DNA from: Otis tarda
Lineage: Eukaryota; Chordata; Aves; Otidiformes; Otididae
Reading direction: 5' to 3'
Length of the DNA: 64,000 nt
NCBI GenBank assembly: GCA_026413225.1
Contig: CM048554.1
Location: 76,996,463 to 77,060,462 of the forward strand
In this document: in pieces, positions 25,878 to 37,900 of the stretch
Layout: every line of letters begins with the position of its first letter
Position numbering within the stretch: position 1 is the stretch's first letter
Position numbers and translations under genes: made by a program
The notes under the pieces: generated by a model
What the model was told of the DNA's origin: nothing
The model's database searches: none
The model's input: the letters and a program-made list of their open reading frames with translations, nothing else

Positions 25878-28039
25878 TATGTCAAACCACTGTGCAAATG
25901 ACCATGTGCATAACACTGAGCAATTTGAACCTGGTGCAGGGTGCTGAAGGGAAGCCAGGCAAGCTGCAGAAGTGTGCTGGGAGATGCTGGGGGCATCCCC
26001 CCTGGCCACAGTAACCCATTTGCACAGACCCTGCCCATGTGGAAGGGTCCACTGCGACTGCTAGTAGCATGACTGTGCTGCATCGTGACAAAGAGTGCTT
26101 TTCTGAGTTGACACAATAGGTGCTTAAAGTATACTGAAAGCATTTTGGGAAGATCAAATTCCTCTAGTTTAGAAATAGTTATCTACTGGGGAGCTCCAAT
26201 AATGCTGTCTTCGCCTCCAGCAGCCCCAGCTGCCCCTGAAATCTAAGCAAGTGCTTTTTTTTTTTTTACCTCGGATTACCTTCCAGACAGGCCATGAGTG
26301 GAAAAAGCAACATTGCTTCTCCTTTTCCCCTGAGAAGCAAGGGATCACCATCACTGTTCACAGGGAAATTTTGTACGTAAGGAGTGGCACTCAACCAAAC
26401 CATGAGGTTTATGTTAGAATGGCATTCAATTCACTGCTGTTCAATTACTGGGCACCTTCTGCCTGGGAGCCCTGCACTACCAGAGCCAGCAGGAATTATT
26501 TTTCTCTGGATCTCCTTTCCAGTGGCTCCTAGCTACTAGCTGGAACAGGCTGGCAGGGGGAAAGCAGAGACAAGATGAGGCCGAGAGCAGCCCTCTAGGA
26601 TCCCTCACTACGTCAGTTAATGCCACAGGCAACCCCCTCACAAGCCAACAGGGTAGAGGAGTGATGTTGCCAACAACTAACAGAAAATCCATAGCTGGGC
26701 TCCAAAACAATGGCATTAAGAAGCAGTTTCATGATCTGCAACATGAGTGATGCCTGCTTTCCTCCTGATCTGGCTCCTGTGATCAGCTGAACATATCGAC
26801 CAGAGATTTTCTAGGGGTACTTAGCCAGACTGTCTCCCACATGGATTTTACAGTATCTTAGCTCACCCACTGCTGGGCCTTCAAGCTGGTCCACCCATGA
26901 GCCTTCCTCATCTAACAGGTTGCTTTCACAAAACCTGTAGGAACGTTATCGTCTTTGAGAGCTCTGCCTCTTTACCTGACTGAAGTAACAGACTCAGCAG
27001 CTGAACATAGTTGCAGAAAGAGCATTTTCTCTGCTTACGAAACTGGGCTCAGCACACGTGCAGGTTTTTACCTGTCTTGCATCTCTTTTACTGTACAGCA
27101 GCTTTTAACTGCCTCACTGTGAAATATTAAGGACTAGAAACCTACAGAGCGAGGCGAGTTTCACGCATTTGAGTATCTTCCAAAACAGCTACTGCAAGAG
27201 TTGTTGTCACTGCAGAGGGTGTACAATACTCAAAGGCAGTGTATATACCACAGGACACAAAAGGAAATATCTTAAAAGTTGCCTATGAACTTTACAAGGA
27301 TCTAACTGGTAACAATTACAAAGAGTTTCAATGAAAAAAAAATTAAAAAAACTTTTTAATTAACACAAAATCATTCCCCAGAAAATTTAGAGATTTCTTC
27401 CATCTATGGACTAATGTATCATGGCACCAGGACATGTGGTGCCACTCACTGGCTGTGGCATTATTACCTTTCTCTCCACTTCCCACCTCAGTCTTACTTA
27501 ACTTTGGGACAGCACTGCTTTCCCACCAGGGTCTGCCTAATGCCTCCCTTGCATGTGATGCCATCACAACTTCCGTGTCATGTTTTCCCATACTCTGAAC
27601 TTACAAGTACTGAAACTCTGAGACATTTACGAGATGACATTTATGAGTGGCTGTACACTTTGACTGCGAAGCTGTAGAGATGGGCACATTCTCATGAATG
27701 GACATGATTAGCAGCTTTTTCTGCTTCAAAAAGGTAACCTGCTATTAATGTGATGAATGCTAACACAGTATCTGACTTTGGATTTCACACCTCTAGGGTC
27801 ACATCCTCTTGTAGAGTATGATCAGCCCTGCAATTAAACTCAGAATTAGATACATTTTAAATGTTTGCCCTCACACGGTTCTTGAGGGTCCATCCTCCAA
27901 ATCCAGAGGGATTGGAGGGCTACTTTCCTTAGCCAAGTTCTTACACGTCTGAAGAACACTGTGCCTTTTGGGCCTTTGTTTACCCCCTGAATGCTGCTTC
28001 CAGGCTTCTACTCCCATCGCCTTTCTCCCTTCCCTTGCC
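25878..28039. other. Intergenic, no gene seen, upstream of the SEC63 CpG island
   Basis: Short open frames only. A poly-T run lies near 26248 and A-rich runs near 27330-27360. G+C rises towards 28000 as the CpG island begins. Confidence 0.6.
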
Positions 28040-28374
28040 CTATTCCTGCCGCCGTCCCCGCTCCCGTCGCAGACCTCAGTGCCCCACGCCCAGCGCAAAC
28101 CTCCAAAGCAGCCCGGCTTCAGTCCCACCGGGGATAACACCCTCGGCAAGCCGCAAAACGCCAGCGGCGGCCCTCCCCGGCCCCCAGCAACGCCCGGGGA
28201 CACCTATTTCGGGCGGGGAACAACAGCAGGCGGCCGGGGAGGGGGGCTACGCCGGGGCAGCGGCGCCATCTTGCGGGGAAGCGGTGGCGGTGGCGGCCCG
28301 GGGGCCAGCTCCCCGTTGGCCATCGCTTTCCGCCACCCACCCGCGGAAGCCGGACGGGGGTCACGGCGCCCTTC

Positions 28375-28460
28375 GGGATGGGGATGGGAACGGGAAGGGG
28401 ACCGGGAACGGGAAGGGGAACGGGGACGGGGACCGGGGACGGGGACCGGGGACGGGGACG
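28375..28460 (+). repeat. G-rich hexamer-like minisatellite in the promoter
   Basis: Imperfect repeats of GGGGAC, GGGAAC and GGGATG run for about 86 bases, about 350 bases upstream of the SEC63 ATG. The + strand has many GGG or GGGG runs with short spacers, which would suit G-quadruplex formation. Such tracts are prone to length change and assembly error. Confidence 0.9.
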
Positions 28461-28810
28461 TGAGGAAACGGCACTCGCACCGCCCCCCACACCGTGCCCC
28501 TCCTCACGCGGCTTTCGCTGGGCGGTGGAAAGCGAGGGGCGGGGCTTTCGGCGGGCCAAGCAGCGGCCGGGAGAGGGTGTGGGCGGGGGCACGCGTGCGC
28601 GCCGCCGGTGACTCCGGGACGCCTATGGTGGCTGCACAGTGACACGTCTCCTTCCGCGCCGGCGAAGGGGGCGGGGGAGTGCCCGTTCTCGCGGGATCGC
28701 GGAGGGGCTGGCTCGGCCCCGCGCGTAGCCGGGAGGGAGAGACCGGGCTGCCGGCGGGGGCGCCAGCGGCGCGGGGGCGGCACGGTCGGTCGGCGCGGCG
28801 CTGAGAGGCC

Positions 28811-28934
28811 ATGGCGGGGCAGCAGTTCCAGTACGACGACAGCGGCAACACGTTCTTCTACTTCCTCACCAGCTTCGTGGGGCTCATCGTCATCCCCGCC
28901 ACCTACTACCTGTGGCCGCGGGACCAGCACGCCG
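28811..28934 (+). CDS. SEC63: SEC63 exon 1: start codon and first membrane span
   Basis: It encodes residues 1-41, beginning [12 protein letters not shown], which is the invariant vertebrate SEC63 N-terminus as I recall it. The ATG lies in a strong Kozak context, with G at -3 and G at +4. The hydrophobic stretch at about residues 15-35 is the first transmembrane helix. It ends in phase 1 at a GTGAGC donor. The start is fixed by family identity; the surrounding CpG island supports a promoter-proximal first exon. Confidence 0.97.
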
Positions 28935-31900
28935 GTGAGCGGCCCTGCGCCGGGCCCGGGCCCGGCCTCCGCCTGCCGCCACGGGCCTCCGCCTCCGCCG
29001 TCCCCGTGCCGCGGCAGAGCGGGGCCGGGCCGGGCCTCCCGCCGTGCCGGGCCCGCACCGTCGCCGCTCCGCCTCGCCTGGGGCGCCCGGCCGGCCCTGC
29101 GGGGAGCTCGGCGGAGCGCGGGCCCGGGGGCTGCCGCTCCCGAGGGGCGGGCGGTGCGGTCGCTGTCAGGCGGTGAGCGGTGCCCGGCGGGGGGACAGGC
29201 GGCAAACGGGAGGGTCTCAGCCCCCATCCCCGAAAGCCCGCTCAGCTCCGCGCCTCTGCTCCTGCAGAGTCATTGCTGCGCCGGGGCTGATGCTTTGTTT
29301 TGGGTTTTTTTTGTGGGTGTGGTTTTGTTGTTTGGTTTGTTTGGTTTTTTTTTGTTTTTTTGTTTTTTTTCTTTCCCGCCGTGTTTCAGGGTGGATGACC
29401 TAAATTTTCGTTGTGGGAAAAGGGTAAACTATTGAACGTTGTTTTGGAGTTGAGGCCAGAGAGGAAAAGTTACCAGGCTCTGCTTTTGTATGCTGTAAGG
29501 TCACAGCGAGTGTGAAAATGGGGCTTGAATTTTTTCCCCATTGCAAGTCATGCAGTGTCCTAAGCGCTGAATTTCTCTTCCTCTTAGGTGATGTCTTCTG
29601 GTCCAAGTGGTGTTAGAAAGTTTCTGTGAATACTTCTAAATTTCTTTTCCACAGTCACTTCTCACTCTGTCTTTCCTACATCCCTTTATTCTTGGAGGGA
29701 GAAGGCATTTTGCTATATGGGCTGCCTGGAACATGCTTTTAACTGTGGTTTTGAGATGAAAAAGGCTGTAGAAGTTGTGCTTAAAGGCAGGATAGTAAAT
29801 GTTCAGTAGTACAGGGATGCTTGATGCTGATTCCTGTCACTGAAGCTACTGACCTTTTGAGAACACTTGTGCTTTGCAACCTGAGAAAAATCTGTGTTGT
29901 TCACTGCATCTGTTTACGTTCAGTGTCTGGTGGTTATTTAGTGTTTCTGGATGCCATTTGAAATGGCTTGTGTGGCTCAGTTTAACTCAGTTTCATACGT
30001 GAAAGAAATACTCAACAATCTTACTCCTGTACCTTCCTAGTAAGGAGTACGTAGAACAAAAGTGATAAAACAAATGTTGGTCTGGTGTTGAATCACAGCT
30101 GTTTATAATCAATCTTGGTTGCTGACAAACATGCCTGTGTGTTTTGACGGGGCACTGGCTAGGTATAACCTCTTTAGAAGATTGATCTCTGCCCTCCAGA
30201 TTACTACCTGTTGTATGGATGTGGAGTTAGTTCTTTCTGTTGGCAAGAAAGGTTTCTCTGCGTTGTCTTGCTGAGTCCTGATTGTTGCAAGAGGGAGGCG
30301 TTACTGTTGCTAAAAACATCTTGTAATCTCTGGCTTGTTTTTAAGGAGTGAATTACTTCTGTAACCTTTCTCCAAAACTCAAGATTTTTGTTCTATTTTT
30401 GTTCCGGTGAGGAGTGGGAGGCAGTGAGGGAGAAAATTCCTCTGTCTCTTGAATAATGTTTTACTTCCTCTGTAGTTCTTAGCAGCTGCTTCTTAGGAAA
30501 ACTGCTGTGACTTAGTTGAGATGCTGTGCAAAATGGTATGGCCAGCAGTGACACTCAGTGCTGTTAACTTCACAGTTTCAAGGTGCTGACAGCAGCAGTA
30601 AAAGCCGCAGAAGTGTTGTCAAACTTTGAAACGCTTTACTGGTCTTATATTTGATCTTCAGGTATCCTTACAGAATGGCAAAAGATGAAAACCGAACTTT
30701 GGAATATGGCTATATGGATTGTTCCTGGTTTCCAAATAGGCTTGCCATTAAACGTTACTCATTTCTTTCCCTCTAGCCAGCATTGTCATGTGTGTGGAGG
30801 GCCTGCTGCATAACATTCTGCAGTTAGTGCTAGATTCTTACAAAGCCCTATCAAACCATGCTTTCCAAAACACAAGGTAAATTTTATTATTCTGTTGGTA
30901 CAAAAATGAGTCAACTAAGTGAAAATCACCAGGCATGGCAATGAATGGAAATGGAAGGATTATTTCTGCCTCGTAATTGTCTTAATGGATTTTAACATGT
31001 GAGTATAGTCCAGTTCTTAGCATATGGTTTAATAGCATGCCTACCATCTCCTGGTTGGGTTCTATTCTGCAGACTCTTTTCAAATAAAGAGTTGAGCTGT
31101 TGTACAGATGACATTCAGGACTACTGGAGCGTTCCCGTGCTTCATTGTCGTGTTCTAGTTGTTTAAGTGCATGGCTCTTGTGCAACTCACTTCCAGCAAA
31201 ATCCTCTGAATAGTCTTCACATAGCTTCATATGTATTCAACCATACCTGTTCCAGCATTTGAAACTGATTTCAGGAATGAGTTAAAATCTTGTGATAATG
31301 CAAAGTACTGATTGTTTAGCCGTGACTTCTTGTGTTCTGAATAGTTCATTAAAAAAACCCCAACAAACTAAAACACATGTATAATTTTGGAAGCTAAGAG
31401 AAGACCTCTGTCTTCAGAAGAGAAGTTTTCCAGCACTGCTAGCTTCTGATTCCTGTAATGAGCAGGAATATCTGGACTTTGATAAGAGATGTTAATTTTG
31501 ATACTAATTTAGAGAAGGTTTCCCAACCAGTGAAGCACAGTAGTGGACCAAATGGAGTAAGCTGTGCTGAAATCTCTGGTCTCTCTGTGTAGAACCAACT
31601 AACGCTTTTGATCTGGAATAGGATTTTGTGCTACCTGTGCTAGGGAGTCCAGCATAGAGATCCCTTTATGGCCCTGGGTGTGGAGTTGGTGAGGTCCAGG
31701 TGCACTAGCTAGGTGTTTTGGCTCCAGCTGCAGCAGAGCCTGCCAGGAGTGAGAAGACTGGATCAGAGGGAACTTTTGAAGCAAATCACATGCCTGCCTT
31801 CCTCATTTCAAGACCTGTTCCCTGAGTGAACCAGAGCACCCAAAAGACACAGAGTGGATTCCTTTTTTGGTAAAAATTAGGTTGGAGGATGTGTTTCGGC

Positions 31901-34900
31901 CACATTGTTTTGTGAGAGCGGACTAGAGCTAGTCTGCAGCAAGAGTGAAATGCTTATAGCAGGGAGATCGAGCCTTTGGTGCCCGCTGCTTCCTTCTACG
32001 AATGCACTGCTGTAGATTGCTGGTACTTGATACAATAGAGTGTGCCAGCAGAGGGGGAGAAGTGAGAGTGCAAAATGTTCACAGCTCTCTTCAAGTAATG
32101 ATGGTCTGTAACATTTTAGGATTTGTTCTGTGCTGTGGTTTTGTAGTAAGTGCCCACAGAATAAAGAAAAAAAAAAACCTCAGCGTTTGTTTTTCACCAT
32201 AGTGAAGACTGGAAATTAAGAATATATCTGTATTGCTTTACTACTTAGAGAAAACTCAAAATGTGTTACCTACTGTCAGTTTTTTAGTAGGGTAGCGTTT
32301 TGGCAAGCCATGAAGAGTTTGCTCTTAGTTATTTTTAAAATAAACTTTGAAAGGCCTTTTTGATACTACTGTATTGAAAAAAGGGTGATTTAACTTCTTG
32401 TCTCTGTCAAGTCTTGAGTAAAATTTGAAGGGCTTTTATTTCCTGGATGCCTAAACCAGCTTCCTGAAGGCATTCTGAGAAAGTCCCTATGAAGTGTTGC
32501 TGCAGCCTGCAGTGGGGATCAATATTTATATTTGGGAGTGGTATGAACTGTCCTATAATTTCATTACCTCAGCTTTGGTAAACTAAACAAGCAGGTAACT
32601 GACTTTGTAAAAGGGATTTGTCCCAATGACTTTATCTTCTTGGTGTTCATTGTAGAGCTAATAAGGCTTTTGTAACAGGTTAATTGTTCAGCTTTGTGTC
32701 TTGGGCTGCAGTTTCATAATTGCTTCAAGGCAGCAGTGCGCTATCAGAGCAAGTCTGGTATTTCTCCTCCTCCCTTGTGCCAAATAGAGCACCTGGGCAG
32801 TGTGGGGCACTGGAAGAAACTCATTTGAGCTAAACCAAATTTTTGGGTTTTTTTTTTTTTTGGGGGGGGGGGTCTTTCTTCTAATGTGCATTAGTTTTTG
32901 GGTAGGACTCACTTTATGAATGTCTGGGATGGTGCAGGATGTGACTGTTAGCTGGAAGGGGAGAAGACTGATTCTTTTGGTGCTGCTGATGGATCAGGTG
33001 ATGGTGAAACTACCATGTTGTTTATCTTTGACTTGTATACTTAAAACTTATGTGTCTATGTGTGTTTCACTATTAAAAAACCAAACCAGTTCATACTTTT
33101 GTGGACTACCTGTGTTTTCAATAAATGTTGGTATAACTAACATAATGACTGTGAGGAAAACTATTGCAAGAACTGTTCTTGATTTGGAACAAAAAATACG
33201 GTTGCTAAAGGTATGGTTATTCTGGTGCAGATTGACTTAACTAAAAAGTATTTTCTGAAATGGTAATTTTCAACTTGATTTTCAAAAAGTTGATTGTGAG
33301 AGTTTTGAAGCAAAGATGTTTTTTTTTCCTCAGCAATTAGGGATGGATAAATGCCCATCAAAGTGTCTTGGTGTTGTTGAATTTGCTTTGAACCAGTTTC
33401 TCTGTAGGCTTGTGTGGATTAAATATCAGCATCTAAAAAGGAAATGGAGAGCAAGAGGTGAATGAATTTAGTTGGATAATGTGCCAGTTGTTACACAATG
33501 CTGATGTATTTGCTGAACTTTGTGTACTTTTTGACTTAGACCTGTGCTGCTGAATTGAGACACATAATTATAAGGCTGTACTGAAACAGGTGGTCGTAGA
33601 CTGTGATGTGCTTTGTAGTTAAGTACCTGTATGTGTGAAAGCTTGTCGTTCTGTCCAATTTTTGAGTTTATTTAGGTCTACATTAGCTAAATTATCGTGT
33701 TTTAGAGCACTGAATATTCATAATGTGTTACAAAGCTGCTGGGAAGAATAAAAGTCTCTGTCCTGAGTCCTTTACAGTAACTTGAACAAAACAAGATGTT
33801 GACAACAGTTCAGAAATTCTAAAGAATAATAGCTATGAATGCAGGGATAACATTAATGGAAGTTTTCTCTTGCAATCTCTTGTCTGAAAGAAAAGCAGTT
33901 GTAGGAGCTATTCTGCTTGGAACAGTTTTTCTGGAAGTGTAAGAACAGAAAAACCTACTGTAGGAATGGAAAAAAAATAGCTGCTGCATTTTGATATCTG
34001 TGAAAAAGTATTGATATGAAATGGATAAAAGCTGTTCAGTTTACTTTAATTGTGATGGAAATCCATATTAAATGTGTGGGGTGTTTTTTGGTGGTTTTTT
34101 TTTTTTTGATAGTTCCCCCCAGCTGTATTTTGTCACTAACCTGTTGCTCACTAACCTTTTTCCCCTGCACTGTCCCGTCTCAAGTGTTTCTGTTTGAGAT
34201 GTAGCGAAAGTTTTCTTGAAGAACACTGGGCTAATACAAATAAAAACTTAAAAAAAATATCCTTTAGGAGGCTGTTCCCTGCTGATCTTTGATGCCATGC
34301 TGCTAGGAAGTAGCATAGGCAGTTTGGGAATCCCCGTTCTAGTCTGACCTTTTTGCATTGAGGCTGGGCAAAGTACAGACATAGTTTAAAAATATAGCTT
34401 ATTAGGTGACTATTAAAAGGGATAATAGAATATAACAGTGACACTTAATACTATTTTGTTAATTGTTTTATTATATTGCTGTTTTGAAGCAGTAGGGTTT
34501 TTTGCCTACTGCTATAGATAGGTAGTAAGTGGCACCAGTGTTCAAAACCTCGAACAGAAGTCCTGAGAAAGTCCTTCTGTCAAGTTTTACTGTGTTAGCA
34601 ACCATACATCTCTGTGTATCTGCCCACTCTACTGGATATCCATATGTAGTAGTGTAAATATGAAGGTTTCTCTGTGATTTTTGGGTGCGTTTTTCGTCTG
34701 TAGATCTCGAAGATATCTTCAGAGATCTGTATGAGTCCCATCCTTTAAGATGGAAGTAGAGGAACTGAGGATATAAAATTTATTTGGCTATTTAAGGACA
34801 AACAGTGAATCTGCAACTTGGATGTGACTCAAGCCAACGTAGAAAGTGCAGGCAGCATTTCTTCTGTTTTATCTGAAATGGAGTAATAAGCACTTGTACC

Positions 34901-37900
34901 TTACAGCAGCTGAGGGAGAGGAAGGGCATCTTGGTACTACCTAATACTGCTGCTCCCACTCCCTGGTAAAATTCTTTGGTGCTGCTTCTAATCTGCTGGT
35001 GAGATAAGACTGGTTGAAGTGGGTCGGCTGTGACCTCTGTCCTTGCTCACGGCTTATTGAAATCTCATTAACCTTACCTCAGAAGTATTTCAGTGTTTTG
35101 GTATCTGGTAGTACAAGATGAAAGTACAGGATGCTGGTAAAGGACAGGGTGCCGTGCTCATTGCTAATGCTTATGGTGGATGAGCATGGGTGTGAAAACT
35201 TGGATGTCTGTGAATATAAGCATTTTTGTGCCCATATGTGCGTGTGCTTATCCTTTCCTGTTAGTATAACCTTTGAGCATTGTGTCAGGAAATGAGAGGA
35301 GAGTCAGTGGAACTCATGCATTTAGAACTGTTACTACAAAGAAATTATTTTTTTTAGGTGTTGAGAGATTGAGTGTAGTATGGTTAACTTAAACCATTTC
35401 AAATTCATAAAAATACAGCTTATTAAAAGGGGAGAACAGGAGCATGATGGTGATACTTAATGTTATTTTGTTAATTTTTGACTGTATTGCTATTTTGAAG
35501 CAGTAGGGTTTTTTCAGAAACATTTGAAGAAAGGGCAAACATCATGAGCTGTCATTAGTAATGCCTAGCAATTATAGCTAAAAATACTTTTCAAAACAAA
35601 GCGTTTGGACAGAGTTTTCTAAACGGTTCTGTTATTATGAAAAAAAAGGCATGTCTTTTCATGAATTTTTTTTGAAGTATTGTAATCTTATTATAAGCAT
35701 CATAGCCTCCTAGCAGTAAAATAAAATTAATAACCTTGTATTATAGATTAGTTGAGTAGCTCCAAGACTGTCCAGAACACTTAATTCTGAGGAGCTTTTT
35801 GTTGCAAGATAAAGATCAAGCTATTACAAGAACTTTATCTCTCATTACATGTACATGAAAATAAAGCTGTTTCTATTTTTTTAAAATTCAACCTTTGTTA
35901 TGGAAGCTTATGAAAATAGCATTGTAAAAGTTGTATTATATACCTTGTTCTTCATTTTGTACTTCCTGCAGGGATATCTTGACTACTTATGTAGATGCTG
36001 CTGAACTACAAGGATGTACAGGCTACGTATTATAGAATTCAAGTTAGTGCTCTTTGAACTGATACATTCAAGGGCAAAGTGTGATGGTTAAGTTATAGTT
36101 TCATGAGCAGCTAAACTGTTCTTGCAGTAAGAGCAGGAACTTGAGAGAGAAATGAGGTAAATTGTGAGGAACAAGATCAATGGTGATTCTAAAGTGAGTA
36201 GGTTTGGTGGTTTTGATGTGGTGTTTAGTGGTGTGTTGTGTGGGTGTGGTTTGGTTTTTTTCTCTTCATATTCATGCCTGTGAAGAAGGGTGGAGATCTG
36301 CAGCGTTTTGCACAAATCTAGACCGGGGCTGCTGCTGCATCCTTTTGTCCTGCGGTGCTGCTTTCTCCCACTGAGGGAGTGGTAGTCCTTTCCCTCAGTT
36401 AGCCAGGACCTGGCACACATGTGCCTTCATTTCACGGTGAGGGAGGTCATGCTGCCTGGACCATATCAAGAGTAGGGAGAAGCCCAAAATCGGTACTTAA
36501 TTTCTTTCCTGAGGGAAAAGATTTGTGTCTGCACCAATTTTTAAATAAGTGTACAACTGAGAAGACTGAAGAGGTGATTTCAGATTTTCACTTAATGTTT
36601 CCCTTGTACAGAAAATCACTTAAAAGCATTCTAAATAAATATCTATTGGAGGAGATGTATTTTAGATTCAAAAGATGCCTTTGTCTTGGTTGGCTGGTTG
36701 AACTATTTGAAACTAGGATATTTGCTAGCATTGTAACTTCTACGAAGGCTTGCCAATAAAGTTTCAAATACCAATTATATATTTTTTTTTTGTTTAATTT
36801 ATTTAATTATTTTTTTTAAAAACGAAAGAGTGGATATACTAGGTCAGGTCAGATGTTTTATATACATGGTATTACAAGGGTGTATACCTTAAGGAGGGAA
36901 TAACAGGACAAGCATAAATGATGCTTCCTTTCCATATTCTCCTAGTTTCCAATGCCTTTCAGTTCAATGACTCTCTTTTAGCGTATCATCTATACCATCC
37001 TCTAGGAAGGAGTTCGCCAGCTCTGTTGCCTTCACTGCATATAATCACCTTTGGTTTGCATCTGCTTCTGATTTTATTTGATGATCCTTATTTGCTCTAC
37101 TGGAAGAGGCAGTAAACATTCAATCCCGTCTGTCCAGACTGTCACTTCATTTTTTTTACAGCTTTCCATTACCTCTCCTTGCACTTCTGTCTCTCCCAGC
37201 CAAAAGATTTGTAGCTTCTGTTTTGGACATAAATTCTCTCGTATGTTCGATGGCCCTTGATCACCTTAACTGAATGTTTTCTAGTTGCCCCTCTTTGAGA
37301 AGTGGCGACTAGGACAGTGCATCATACTCAAGGTTGTGCATAGCTTAAGCTTATGCGGTGGAATAATGTTCTTTTCCTTTCCTCAGAGGAATGCTGTAAA
37401 TACTTGCTATGCTTTTTATAACTAATAAGCATTCAGCTGAGGAAGAACAATTTCTCACAGCACCAAGATCACATTCCTGAGAGGTAATGGTCAGCCCCAA
37501 GCTCATCCTTATATATATATAATTATATATAAATAAAATTAGTATAGTCCCCATTGCTCTTTACATTTTCATACCCTGAATTCCACGTGCCTTTCTGTAG
37601 TCCACTTGCTTGGATTTGCAGTTCTTCATGATTCTTCTGGAACGCATTCAGAGGAGGGCTACGAAGCTGGTGAGGGGTCTGGAGCACAGGCCTTATGAGG
37701 AGCGGCTGAGGGAGCTGGGATTGTTCAGTCTGGAGAAGAGGAGGCTCAGGGGAGACCTTATAGCTCTCTATAACTTCCTGAAGGGAGGTTGTAGTGAGCT
37801 GGGGGTTGGCCTTTTCTCTCATGTAGACAGTGATAGAACTAGAGGCAATGGTTTCAAGCTGCGCCAGGGGAGATTCAGGCTGGACATTAGGAAATATTAC

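Larger units (their letters stand above)
28040..29260 (+). promoter_or_regulatory. SEC63: CpG island: SEC63 promoter, 5' UTR and first exon
   Basis: This is the only long stretch of dense CpG and very high G+C in the window; the sequence on both sides is AT-rich. It carries GC boxes (GGGGCGGGGC near 28535 and GGGGGCGGGGG near 28668), a long GCGC-rich NRF1-like run near 28590-28605, and a reverse-oriented YY1-type GCCATCTT at 28265-28272. No TATA box was seen. This suits a housekeeping, dispersed-start promoter. The start site is inferred to lie some tens to a few hundred bases before the ATG at 28811 and cannot be fixed from sequence. Confidence 0.9.

Noticed and set aside
25661-26143. Minus-strand 160-codon open frame
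   Set aside because: Much of it is antisense of the CR1 copy at 25468-25877. The rest has no recognisable family.
28361-29435. Long open frames on both strands (up to 313 codons) across the CpG island
   Set aside because: They are rich in Gly, Ala, Arg and Pro, overlap one another, and run through the SEC63 first exon and its splice site. This is a high-G+C composition effect.
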